This document shows positions 33,648-41,340 of a stretch of 64,000 bases of DNA, piece after piece (positions within the stretch are counted from its first letter, which is position 1; every line of letters starts with the position of its first letter). The notes under the pieces were generated by a model. The model saw only the letters and a list, made by a program, of their open reading frames with translations. It was not told where the DNA came from and made no database searches. The DNA comes from Arthrobacter sp. ISL-72 (GTDB lineage Bacteria; Actinomycetota; Actinomycetes; Actinomycetales; Micrococcaceae): NCBI RefSeq assembly GCF_018613755.1, contig NZ_JAGGPP010000016.1:1-64000 (forward strand), given 5' to 3'. The position numbers and the translations under genes are program-made.

Positions 33648-34006
33648 GCGCGGGTCCGATGAGCGCCCATCCGAAGCGGGAGCTCCCGCACAACCTCGGC
33701 TCGGTCGACCAGGTGCCCGTCGGGGAGGGCCGGGCGTTCGGCGTCGAGGGTGAACAGGTGGCGGTCTTCCGTCTCCGCGACGGGAGCCTGCGGGCGCTGT
33801 CCGCCGTGTGTCCGCACAAAGGAGGGCCGATCGCCGACGGCACCATCGACCAGCAGGTGGTGATGTGCCCGCTGCACCAGAACGCTTTCGAGCTGGACAC
33901 GGGATGCTCCACCACCGGCGCCGAACCTCTGCAGGCCTACAACGTCGAAATCGATGCTGAGCGGAACATAATTCTGCAGATGACGGAAAGAAGCGTCGGA
34001 AATTAG
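33644..34006 (+). CDS. nirD: Nitrite reductase (NADH) small subunit, Rieske-type
   Basis: A 120-residue Rieske-fold partner of NirB with Cys56-Pro-His58 (VCPHKGGPIADG) and Cys75-Pro-Leu-His78 (MCPLHQNAFELDTG), so all four cluster ligands are kept. ATG 33644 overlaps the nirB stop by 4 nt; the in-frame ATG at 33659 is a possible alternative after a short duplication (GATGAGCGC repeated). Nitrate reductase and nitrite transporter genes are not in the window. Confidence 0.93.
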   Translation: MSAGPMSAHPKRELPHNLGSVDQVPVGEGRAFGVEGEQVAVFRLRDGSLRALSAVCPHKGGPIADGTIDQQVVMCPLHQNAFELDTGCSTTGAEPLQAYNVEIDAERNIILQMTERSVGN

Positions 34007-34094
34007 GCATATGCGCGCATGACTGTTGTCCGCGTCACGATCACCCGCTGGGGCCTTGTAAACTGGGGTGGCCGCGCGAACTTCGACGCCCTGT

Positions 34095-34157
34095 GAGTTT
34101 TTGTCCAGATAATTCCCCCAAACGCGGGATAAAGCCGAATTATCTGGACAAAAACTC
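34095..34157. repeat. Palindromic element, family B (copy 1)
   Basis: Perfect inverted repeat with arms 34095-34115 and 34137-34157: GAGTTTTTGTCC outside, AGATAATTC inside, and a 21-nt loop. The outer 12-13 bases are identical to those of the elements at 41098 and 49332, while the inner part differs. It sits between nirD and the permease gene. Confidence 0.85.
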
Positions 34158-34200
34158 CGCGTTTCGGTGCCGGCCATCCCCCGACCCACAAGGAACAGTT

Positions 34201-35661
34201 GTGCCACAAAGTACTTCAGAACTTCAGAGCGCGCCGGTGCAAACCGCCGTCGTCGACTCAACTCTCAGCGCCGAGGGTTACAAAAAGACCCTGAGCCGGC
34301 GCCACGTCACCATGATCGCCATGGGCGGCGCGATCGGCGTCGGCCTTTTCATGGGTGCTGGAGGCCGTCTGGCCTCCACCGGCCCGGCGCTGATCTTTTC
34401 CTACGCCATCGCCGGCGTCATCGCTTACCTGCTGATGCGCGCACTCGGCGAACTCATCATGTACCGCCAGACCTCGGGCTCCTTCGTCAGCTACGCCGGC
34501 GAAATGTTCGGCAAAAAGGGCGCCTACCTGTCCGGCTGGATGTACTTCATCAACTGGGCCATGACCGGCATCGCGGAGCTCATCGCGATCGGCCTGTACT
34601 TCCAGTTCTTCTTCCCCAACGTGCCCGTGGAGCTCTCCGCCATCGCGGCGCTGGTGCTGCTGGTGGCCGTGAACCTGCTCAGCGTGAAGGCCTTCGGCGA
34701 ATTCGAATTCTGGGCCTCCTGCCTTAAAGTCGCCGCCATTCTGATCTTCCTGGCGGTGGGCACGTTCATGGTGGTCACCAACGCCAAGGTGGGCGCGGGC
34801 CACGCGTCCGTCAACAACCTTTTCGCCGACGACGGCGGAATGTTCCCCAAGGGCGCCCTGGTGATGATCCTGGTGCTTAACGCCGTGATCTTCGCCTACA
34901 ACGCCATCGAACTCGTGGGCATCACTGCCGGCGAAATGGAGAACCCGGAACGCGAAGTGCCCAAGGCGATCCGCGCCGTCGTACTCCGCATTGTGGTGTT
35001 CTACGTCGGTTCCGTCACCCTGCTGGCCATGCTGCTGCCGTCGGACCAGTACAAGGCCGGCGAATCCCCGTTCGTTACTGTGTTCGGCCAGATGGGCCTG
35101 CCGTGGATGGGCGACGTCATGAACATGATCGTCATCACCGCCGCGCTGTCCTCCTGCAACTCCGGCCTGTACTCGATCGGCCGCATCTTCCGCACCATGG
35201 CCAACAACGGTCACGCCCCGCAGTGGCTCACCAAGATGTCCACCCGCCACGTGCCGTACGCGGCGATCCTGGCCATCGCCGGCGTTTACCTCGTGGGCAT
35301 CCTGCTGAACGTCTGGCTGGGCGGCTCGCACGCGTTCGACCTCGCGCTGAACTCGGCCTCCATCGGCGTGATCTTCACGTGGGGCTCCATCTTCGCCAGC
35401 CAGATCGCGCTGCGCAAGAAGAAGGGCAACGTCTCCAGCCTGCCCATGCCCGGCGCCCCTTGGACCAGCTGGGCCGGGCTCATCGCGCTGCTCGCCATCA
35501 CGGTGCTGATCGGCTTCGACACGATGACGGACAAGGCCACCGGCGACGTCTTCCTGCTGGGCCTGTGGACCCTCGCCACCATCCCGTTCTTCGCTCTGGT
35601 GCTGTGGCTCGGCTGGCAGAAGGTCAAGAACAACGAACCGAAGAGCGAGCTCTTCAGCTAG
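34201..35661 (+). CDS. APC family amino acid permease
   Basis: A 486-residue, 12-helix transporter of the AnsP/GabP/ProY type. It begins with a polar N-terminus, then SRRHVTMIAMGGAIGVGLFMGAG, the conserved first helix with its Gly-rich break. SSCNSGLYSIGRIFRTMA and TMDRxTG-like loops follow the amino acid transporter pattern. GTG 34201 with AAGGA 7 nt upstream is preferred over the longer frame, which would run through the palindromic repeat. The substrate is probably a neutral or amide amino acid and cannot be fixed. Confidence 0.88.
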   Translation: MPQSTSELQSAPVQTAVVDSTLSAEGYKKTLSRRHVTMIAMGGAIGVGLFMGAGGRLASTGPALIFSYAIAGVIAYLLMRALGELIMYRQTSGSFVSYAGEMFGKKGAYLSGWMYFINWAMTGIAELIAIGLYFQFFFPNVPVELSAIAALVLLVAVNLLSVKAFGEFEFWASCLKVAAILIFLAVGTFMVVTNAKVGAGHASVNNLFADDGGMFPKGALVMILVLNAVIFAYNAIELVGITAGEMENPEREVPKAIRAVVLRIVVFYVGSVTLLAMLLPSDQYKAGESPFVTVFGQMGLPWMGDVMNMIVITAALSSCNSGLYSIGRIFRTMANNGHAPQWLTKMSTRHVPYAAILAIAGVYLVGILLNVWLGGSHAFDLALNSASIGVIFTWGSIFASQIALRKKKGNVSSLPMPGAPWTSWAGLIALLAITVLIGFDTMTDKATGDVFLLGLWTLATIPFFALVLWLGWQKVKNNEPKSELFS

Positions 35662-35689
35662 TTCCGGGCTAGTTTCCGTACAAGGATGT

Positions 35690-35737
35690 ACGACGACGGC
35701 GGCGGTCACCTTGCGAAGGTGGCCGCCGTCGTCGTTC
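35690..35737 (+). terminator. Hairpin terminator after the permease gene
   Basis: ACGACGACGGCGGC... pairs with GCCGCCGTCGTCGT over about 20 bp with a small bulge, loop TTGCG, 29 nt past the permease stop. There is a weak T-run after it. Confidence 0.6.
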
Positions 35738-35751
35738 CTCCCGTGGCAGGA

Positions 35752-35839
35752 GCGCGAACGGGCACTTGTGGCCCCTCTGGGGGAGCGCGAACGGGCACTT
35801 GTGGCCCGACGCGTGGTGGCCACAAGTGTCCGTTCGCGC
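35752..35839. repeat. Palindromic element, family A (three-arm copy)
   Basis: Two direct copies of the forward arm (35752-35773 and 35785-35806, GCGCGAACGGGCACTTGTGG...) are followed by one inverted arm (35818-35839). The direct copies share a G at position 11 where the other copies and the inverted arm carry A/T, so the two forward arms arose by local duplication. Located between the permease and LuxR genes. Confidence 0.85.
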
Positions 35840-35884
35840 TTAAAGGGCTATGGGTCCGGCTGGCACCAGGAGGAGAATGAACTC

Positions 35885-37534
35885 ATGGTCGACAGCACCG
35901 TGTCCACAGGCCTTGCAGAGGGCAGGCGCCTCCTGGCAGCAAACAACTGGGCAGACGCCGCCGGGGCGTTCGAGCAGGTTCTGGCTAACAGCGACGACCC
36001 CGCGGCCCATGACGGTTTGAGCAATGCCTCATGGTGGCTACGCGACGTCGACAGGGCCATCACCGAGAGAACTGCGGCCTACCGGGGTTTTCGCGGCCTG
36101 GGAGAAGACGCACAGGCCTTCCGGGCCGCCATATGGCTTGCTCGAGAATATTCCGAGGCCGTGGGCAATGAACCCGCCAGCCGCGGCTGGCTTGCCCGGG
36201 CGGAAGGCCTTGCCGCGAACCTTCCCTCCGGCGTCGAACGCAGCTGGCTCGCCGTCATCCGGGGCCTCCTCGAAGCCAACCCGGCTGCGGCGGGCGATGA
36301 CGCGCAGGGGGCGCTGGCCGTTGCACGCAGCTCCGCCGACCGCGATCTTGAGGCAACGGCGCTGGCGCTCCTCGGTCTCGCGACAATCGCCGGCGGCAAC
36401 GTGCCGGACGGGATGACGCTCCTGGATGAGGCAATGGTGGTGGTAACGGCCAGCGAACTTCAGGACGCCATGGTTTTTGGTGACGTGTGCTGCATGGTCA
36501 CGCGGGCCAGTGAAGAAGCGTGCGACACGTCGCGGCTAAGCCAGTGGAACAAGGTCGTCATGCACTTCATGCAAAACACGGGCCATCCCGCGCTCCTTGA
36601 ATCGTGCGGCACATGCTGCGCCGAGGTCTTCCTCTCCACGGGCGACATCGCAAGTGCCGAGTCATGGCTTACCAATACTTTGAATGAACTGGATCAGGGC
36701 GGCCATCGGTCACGGTGCGTCCACCCTGCCGCCAAGCTCGCCGAACTCCGGCTGCTTCAGGGGCGAGTGGAGGAAGCAGGACGGCTGCTCTCGGGTTTCG
36801 AGGGACGTCCCGATGCGTTAAGGGCGACGGCGGCAGTGCGGCTGGCGTCGGGCGATACGGCCGTGGCGGCGGCGCTCCTTCACAGACGGATCCGCCAAAT
36901 TGGCGGAGGACTCCTCGCGGTTCCGCTGCTGTCCCTGCTGGCCGAGGTTCAACTGGCTCAAGGAACTCCCGACCAGGCCATGGCCACGGCCGCACGCCTG
37001 GATGAAGTCGCGTCGGCCACACGCTGGCCACGGGCAATTGCTGCGTCACACCTCACGGCTGGCCGCGCCGCGGCCACCGCCGGAAGCATTACGTTGGCGC
37101 AAGAACGCCTGGACGCGGCGATAGCGAGCTACGACGAGCTGAACATGCCCCTCGAGGCCGCTCAAGCGCGGCTGTCCCTGGCAGAAGCCCTGAATGAATC
37201 AAATCGGGACGTTGCGGTACACGAGGCCGGAACAGCCTTGGCAGTTTTTGACAAGGCCGGCGCGGCGGGAATGGCGGACCGGGCTGCCGCGCTCCTCCGC
37301 TCCCTCGGCGGGCCGGCGCGTACGGGACCCAAGGCCCTCGGGCTCCTGTCCCGACGCGAATCCGAGGTACTGACGCTGCTGGCGGAAGCTTTTACAAACG
37401 CAGAAATTGCAGACCGGCTGTTCATCAGCGCCAAGACCGCCGAACACCATGTGAGCAACATTCTGGCCAAGCTACAGCTCCGCAGTCGCGCCGAAGCTGC
37501 AGCCTTCGCCCTGCGCCACTCCCGGCCGGAATAG
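35885..37534 (+). CDS. LuxR-type regulator with TPR-like sensor
   Basis: A 549-residue regulator. Residues 10-470 are helical repeats of the TPR kind (WADAAGAFEQVL, DRAITERTAAYRGF, ASAESWLTNTL, LAQGTPDQAM), without an obvious ATPase P-loop. The C-terminus is a complete LuxR helix-turn-helix: LSRRESEVLTLLAEAFTNAEIADRLFISAKTAEHHVSNILAKLQLRSR. ATG 35885 is preceded by GGAGGAGAATGAACTC. It lies directly upstream of an SRPBCC and a cupin gene on the same strand, which may be its targets or ligand-handling partners. Confidence 0.85.
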   Translation: MVDSTVSTGLAEGRRLLAANNWADAAGAFEQVLANSDDPAAHDGLSNASWWLRDVDRAITERTAAYRGFRGLGEDAQAFRAAIWLAREYSEAVGNEPASRGWLARAEGLAANLPSGVERSWLAVIRGLLEANPAAAGDDAQGALAVARSSADRDLEATALALLGLATIAGGNVPDGMTLLDEAMVVVTASELQDAMVFGDVCCMVTRASEEACDTSRLSQWNKVVMHFMQNTGHPALLESCGTCCAEVFLSTGDIASAESWLTNTLNELDQGGHRSRCVHPAAKLAELRLLQGRVEEAGRLLSGFEGRPDALRATAAVRLASGDTAVAAALLHRRIRQIGGGLLAVPLLSLLAEVQLAQGTPDQAMATAARLDEVASATRWPRAIAASHLTAGRAAATAGSITLAQERLDAAIASYDELNMPLEAAQARLSLAEALNESNRDVAVHEAGTALAVFDKAGAAGMADRAAALLRSLGGPARTGPKALGLLSRRESEVLTLLAEAFTNAEIADRLFISAKTAEHHVSNILAKLQLRSRAEAAAFALRHSRPE

Positions 37535-37619
37535 GGCAGTAAGTAGGGGAAGCTCCCCATCCTTTCCCGCCTGCGGCGGCGCATCCTTGCGGTATCGGGT
37601 AATCCGCAGGAGGTGCGAC

Positions 37620-38168
37620 ATGGCACGGCAAATGGCTTCGGCAAATGTCCTCAAACATGAGCTGGCGGTGACAGTTCGGAAGAAGTCCACGGCCACGACA
37701 TACAAGGTCTTCGATGTCCTTGCCGATTTGTCCGGCCATCGGGGCTGGGGAGGCGCCGAAGCATCACGGCTCGTGTCCATGGATGCTCCGGGGGGACCGG
37801 CCAGGACAGGAACGGAGTTCACCTCGACGTCAGAGGACGCCATCTGCCGGATTTGGGATTCTTCGGTGGTTACGGAAGCCGCCCGGCCAGCCACCTTCGA
37901 GAAAGTCACAGAATCCAGGCTGGAGACGAAGCGGAAAGGGACTCCGGCGCAATGGCTTCTGGTGCACCGCTACGAAATCGAACCGGACGGCGTCGGGAGC
38001 CAGATCACTTACACGTGCCGGCTGGTCCGCGCGGACGCGCTGCCGGGACCCTTGGCTCTCTTCGGAATTCCGGTCCTGCGCTCGTTCGCATCCCACGAGT
38101 GGGCGCACGCCAGCCGGGCAGGCCTGCTACGGCTCGTGGCGACGGCAGAAACCAACCCGCGGGCCTGA
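37620..38168 (+). CDS. SRPBCC family protein
   Basis: A 182-residue START/Bet v1-like protein: TVRKKSTATTYKVFDVLADLSGHRGWGG opens the fold and the long C-terminal helix is FASHEWAHASRAGLLRLVATAE. WLLVHRYEIEPDGVGSQITYTCRLVR supplies the core strands. AGGAGGTGCGAC before ATG 37620 is a very strong ribosome site. The ligand is unknown. It lies 85 nt after the LuxR gene. Confidence 0.75.
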   Translation: MARQMASANVLKHELAVTVRKKSTATTYKVFDVLADLSGHRGWGGAEASRLVSMDAPGGPARTGTEFTSTSEDAICRIWDSSVVTEAARPATFEKVTESRLETKRKGTPAQWLLVHRYEIEPDGVGSQITYTCRLVRADALPGPLALFGIPVLRSFASHEWAHASRAGLLRLVATAETNPRA

Positions 38169-38213
38169 CCCGCACTCAGCCCTGACCCGCACTCAGCCCT
38201 GACCCGCACCCAC
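38164..38213. repeat. 17-bp tandem repeat
   Basis: CCTGACCCGCACTCAGC occurs at 38164-38180 and 38181-38197, with a partial third copy up to 38213. It starts inside the stop codon region of the SRPBCC gene. Probably replication slippage. Confidence 0.8.
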
Positions 38214-38244
38214 CAAGGCACAAATTCAAGGAAGGAACAGGACG

Positions 38245-38613
38245 ATGGCAAAGCTAGCACGAGACGATTCGACAGCACGCACGGAAAGCATGACAGGCTA
38301 CGAGGGCCGCTTCCGGGAGGCGGACGGCTATACGCTCGCCTTCGAAAATTTCGAAGAGGGCGGCGACTTCACTCCGTTCTACCGTGGCCTGCCGGATGAT
38401 CTGTGCCAGAGCCACCACTGGGGCTACGTCATCCGCGGGCGGCTCATCATGCACACGCCCGCAGGAGACGAGATCGTCGAGGCCGGCGAAGCGTACTACG
38501 CCGCACCCGGACACACGGATGAGCTCGATCCCGGGACGGAATTGGTGGAGTTCAGTCCCACCGACGAGCTCGCCCGCACACTCGAGGTAGTGGCGAAAAA
38601 CCTCGCGGCTTAA
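38245..38613 (+). CDS. Cupin domain protein
   Basis: A 122-residue small beta-barrel. Motif 1 resembles CQSHHWGYVIRGRLIMHTPAGDEIVEAGEAYYAAPGH, with His-rich metal-type ligands (His57-His58, His90) and the GEAYYAAPGH second half. AAGGAAGGAACAGGACG precedes ATG 38245. It follows the LuxR and SRPBCC genes on the same strand; a ligand-binding or isomerase role is possible. Confidence 0.8.
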   Translation: MAKLARDDSTARTESMTGYEGRFREADGYTLAFENFEEGGDFTPFYRGLPDDLCQSHHWGYVIRGRLIMHTPAGDEIVEAGEAYYAAPGHTDELDPGTELVEFSPTDELARTLEVVAKNLAA

Positions 38614-38620
38614 GGAAGGA

Positions 38621-38674
38621 GCGCGAACGGACACTTGTGGCCCCCGGGGGCGGGCCGCAAGTGTCCGTTCGCGC
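38621..38674. repeat. Palindromic element, family A (canonical copy)
   Basis: Arms 38621-38642 and 38653-38674 (GCGCGAACGGACACTTGTGG... and complement) pair over 22 bp with one mismatch; loop of 10 nt. It fills the gap between the convergent cupin and dienelactone hydrolase genes, 8 and 6 bp from their stops, the position expected of a bidirectional terminator. Confidence 0.9.
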
Positions 38675-38679
38675 CGGGT

Positions 38680-39402
38680 TCAGTCCTTCAGGTGGCGGGC
38701 GAAGTGGTCTTCGATCCGCTGCCACGCTTCGGCGGCGGCGTCCGGATCCGGTTTGATGCCCATGACGCGGAACAGCGGGCGCAGCGGCCGCGGCCCTTCC
38801 TCGGCGTCGTTCATGAAGGCATGGCCGGCGCCGTCGAACTCCTTGATGTCGTGCTCGACGCCGAGCGTTTGCAGCGCGGCCCCGAGTTTGGCTGCGCCGC
38901 CGGGAAGGGTGCGGTCCGCCTTGCCGAAGTTGCCCACTACGGGACACGCGCCCCGCAGCGCCTCTTCCGGGTTCCTGGGCAGCCTGCCGTAGTTGACGGC
39001 GGCGGCGTCGAAGCCGTCGTTGGCGATCAGCAGGGCAAAGCCGCCGCCCATGCAAAATCCGATCACGCCGATCTTGTCGTTGATGCGGCCCGACTGCTTC
39101 AGCCAGGCCCGCCCGGCGGCCAGATCCGCGAAGGCCTTGCCGGAGCCCGAGCGCAGCGACCTCATGGTGGCGACGAGGCAGCGGCGGGTCCCGCCGTCGC
39201 TGAACAGATCCACCGCCAGCGTGAGGTAGCCCGCAGCGGCCAGCCGGTCTGCCTGGCGCCGGGCAATGTCGTTCAGGCCGAACGCCTCGTGGATCATCAG
39301 GGCGGCGGGAAACGGGCCGGTTCCCGCAGGTTCCGCGAGGTATCCGCGCAGGTTGCGGGAGCGGGCGGCCACGCCGGTGTTCCCGAGGTCGATGATCGTC
39401 AT
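38680..39402 (-). CDS. Dienelactone hydrolase family protein
   Basis: A 240-residue alpha/beta hydrolase with the Cys nucleophile of this family: GFCMGGG with Cys117, Asp163 in GKADRTLP and His194 in GAGHAFMND. HEAFGLNDIARRQADRLAAAGY is the usual N-terminal segment. Known members open lactones in chlorocatechol degradation, but many have other ester substrates. The ATG at 39402 starts the conserved frame; no operon partner. Confidence 0.88.
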   Translation of the reverse strand: MTIIDLGNTGVAARSRNLRGYLAEPAGTGPFPAALMIHEAFGLNDIARRQADRLAAAGYLTLAVDLFSDGGTRRCLVATMRSLRSGSGKAFADLAAGRAWLKQSGRINDKIGVIGFCMGGGFALLIANDGFDAAAVNYGRLPRNPEEALRGACPVVGNFGKADRTLPGGAAKLGAALQTLGVEHDIKEFDGAGHAFMNDAEEGPRPLRPLFRVMGIKPDPDAAAEAWQRIEDHFARHLKD

Positions 39403-39449
39403 CGTGCGGACCTTCCGCTGGCGGTTGCTGTCCAGCCGAGAATGTCACA

Positions 39450-39490
39450 CAAATAAAGACGGCGGGCACCCCCAAGGAATACCCGCCGCC
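39450..39490 (-). terminator. Terminator of the csbD-like gene
   Basis: On the minus strand GCGGCGGGTA (39489-39480) pairs with TGCCCGCCGT (39468-39459), followed by CTTTATTTG. It lies 40 nt after the CsbD stop. Confidence 0.65.
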
Positions 39491-39528
39491 ATTTCCCGGA
39501 CGGGAGCACGGCCCCCGCCTCAGACGCT

Positions 39529-39705
39529 TTAGTCTCTCTTGAACTCATCCTTCACGTTTTCGCCAACTTTCTTGGCGTCGGCAACAACCTGGTCCTTCTG
39601 GCCCTCTGCGCGCAGACGGTCATTATCGGTGGCGTTGCCGGCCGCTTCCTTGGCCTTGCCGCCAAGGTGCGCTGCCTCGTTCTGAATTTTGTCCCCGATA
39701 CCCAT
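39529..39705 (-). CDS. CsbD-like stress protein
   Basis: A 58-residue, highly charged helical protein, MGIGDKIQNEAAHLGGKAKEAAGNATDNDRL..., the CsbD pattern (KAKEAAGxxTxxxxLxAEGxxxQ). Members are general-stress proteins with unknown molecular role. ATG 39705 is preferred; a GTG at 39717 would add four residues. Upstream (minus strand) TTGAAA and TTAGGGT spaced about 18 bp give a candidate promoter near 39740-39775. Confidence 0.85.
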   Translation of the reverse strand: MGIGDKIQNEAAHLGGKAKEAAGNATDNDRLRAEGQKDQVVADAKKVGENVKDEFKRD

Positions 39706-39897
39706 GGTGTCTTCCACCTCTCGTCGCCGGAAAAACTAAGCACTTTCACCCTAACACAAAGCATGCTTACTATTTCAAGGGTGAAGGCGCATCAATCGTC
39801 ACTGGACCGGCGCCGTCGAGCCCGTCTTTCACTCCCGGCGCCGCCACTCCCGCGCCGTGACTGACGGCTGTTTGTGCTCCCGGCTAGGCTCGAGGGC

Positions 39898-40371
39898 ATG
39901 GAGCACCAGACCATCATCACGCAGCATGTAAACGCCAGCCCGGACAAGGTCTGGGCCGTGATCTCGGACATCCCGGGCTCCGCCGCCACGCTTTCCGGCG
40001 TCGACTCTATCCAGATGCTCAGCGAAGGCGGGTACGGCGAAGGCACCCGCTGGAAGGAAACCCGCAGGATGATGGGCCGTGCCGAAACCGTGGAAATGTG
40101 GGTGTCCCAGGCCGAACCGCCGTCGCCGACGCAGCCTGGCAGCACCACCGTCAAAGCACTCCAGGGCGCCGCGGACTACACCACGCGGTTCCGCCTTGCC
40201 GAGCGCGACGGCGGGACGGACCTCACGCTGACCTTCGGCGCGGAGATGGTCAAACCCACCCTTGCGGGCAGGATCCTGATGGCACTCTTCGGCAGGATCG
40301 GCATGAGCATCACCAGGAAGGCGCTGGCCAAAGATCTCGCTGAGATTGCGGCGAAGGCCGAGTCGCTCTGA
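39898..40371 (+). CDS. SRPBCC family protein (polyketide cyclase/dehydrase-like)
   Basis: A 157-residue START-like fold: ITQHVNASPDKVWAVISDIPGSAATLSGVDSIQML at the start, TRWKETRRMMGRAETVEMWV in the middle and the long C-terminal helix ITRKALAKDLAEIAAKAESL. ATG 39898 follows GAGGGC. The stop overlaps the pentapeptide gene start (ATGA), so the two are translationally coupled. Confidence 0.8.
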   Translation: MEHQTIITQHVNASPDKVWAVISDIPGSAATLSGVDSIQMLSEGGYGEGTRWKETRRMMGRAETVEMWVSQAEPPSPTQPGSTTVKALQGAADYTTRFRLAERDGGTDLTLTFGAEMVKPTLAGRILMALFGRIGMSITRKALAKDLAEIAAKAESL

Positions 40372-41078
40372 TGACGGGAAATACGGCCGCGGGAAAGGCT
40401 GCCGCTGGCAAAGCTGCCCGGGGAAAAACGCCGAAGGTAACAGCCCCCAGGCTTTCTCCGGTCAGGCTTGAGGAGCTTCACGATCAGCCGTCGCCGGATT
40501 TCCGGCGAGGCGAAAAGTACGACGGCGAGCGGTTCAGCCGCGCCGATGCCGACGGTCTCGAACTCAGCGGCACGGGCTTCGCCGAGTGTGAGTTCAACGG
40601 GGTCTCCTTCAATGAGACGCAGCTGCGCGGCGCCACGTTCCGGGACTGCATCCTCGCTGAGCTCTATGCCCCGGTGCTAACTGCGGCGAGGGCCACCCTC
40701 CGGGATATCGAGATCAGCAATCCCCGGTGGGGGTCGGCCGAGCTGTACGAGAACGGCTGGACCTCGGTGCGGATCGACGGCGGCAAGCTGGACTACGTGA
40801 ACCTGCGCGGTTCAAGGCTGACCGACGTGCAGATCAGCGACTGCATCATCAACGAGCTGGACCTTGGCTCCGTCACAGGCACACGCGTGGCGCTCAAGAA
40901 CTGCACCATCGGCACGCTCGACCTGGCCGGCGCCAAACTCAAGGACTTCGACCTGCGCGGCACGGACTTCCGCACCATCAGCGGGCTCGGGAACCTGGCC
41001 GGCGTGGTCATCGACGACTACCAGCTGAGTCTGCTCGCGCCGCTCCTGGCAGCCCACCTCGGCGTAGTGGTCCTGTAG
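40371..41078 (+). CDS. Pentapeptide repeat protein
   Basis: A 235-residue protein. After a Lys/Ala-rich 30-residue N-terminus, residues 55-215 form a right-handed quadrilateral beta-helix of A(D/N)LxX-like repeats (LELSGTGFAECEFNGVSFNETQLRGATF, DLAGAKLKDFDLRGTDF). Some pentapeptide proteins mimic DNA and protect gyrase (Qnr/MfpA), but this alone does not establish that. Coupled to the upstream SRPBCC gene. It is followed by family B palindrome copy 2. Confidence 0.85.
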   Translation: MTGNTAAGKAAAGKAARGKTPKVTAPRLSPVRLEELHDQPSPDFRRGEKYDGERFSRADADGLELSGTGFAECEFNGVSFNETQLRGATFRDCILAELYAPVLTAARATLRDIEISNPRWGSAELYENGWTSVRIDGGKLDYVNLRGSRLTDVQISDCIINELDLGSVTGTRVALKNCTIGTLDLAGAKLKDFDLRGTDFRTISGLGNLAGVVIDDYQLSLLAPLLAAHLGVVVL

Positions 41079-41097
41079 CCCAACCCCTCTCCTGGTT

Positions 41098-41162
41098 GGA
41101 GTTTTTGTCCACTTATCGCGAGATAGAGCGGCTTTATCTCGCGATAAGTGGACAAAAACTCC
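41098..41162. repeat. Palindromic element, family B (28-bp perfect arms)
   Basis: Arms 41098-41125 and 41135-41162 are perfectly complementary over 28 bp (GGAGTTTTTGTCCACTTATC... inward to ...GAGATA), loop GAGCGGCTT. It is the longest perfect palindrome noted in the window. It lies 20 bp after the pentapeptide gene. Confidence 0.95.
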
Positions 41163-41225
41163 AAGGGAAGGGCCAAGGGGAGGGGCCCGCGCGGGACGGC
41201 TCGGGAGCCGGGTGCGGTTGACCCC

Positions 41226-41270
41226 TTGCGGTCGCCGTGTAATCTTTATAGAACGAACGGTCGGTAAATT
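41226..41270 (+). promoter_or_regulatory. Promoter and PaaR-type operator of the thiolase operon
   Basis: TTGCGG (41226-41231) and TAGAAC (41249-41254) are spaced 17 bp. The -10 region runs into GAACGAACGGTCGGTAAATT (41251-41270), whose TTACCGACCG core (minus strand) is shared with the sites at 53161 and 60587. Confidence 0.55.
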
Positions 41271-41340
41271 AGCGCTCGGAGTTCGAACGCTGGTTGCCGC
41301 CGCAGATGACATTGTCGTTTATCGCGTGAAGGGTGTTTCC

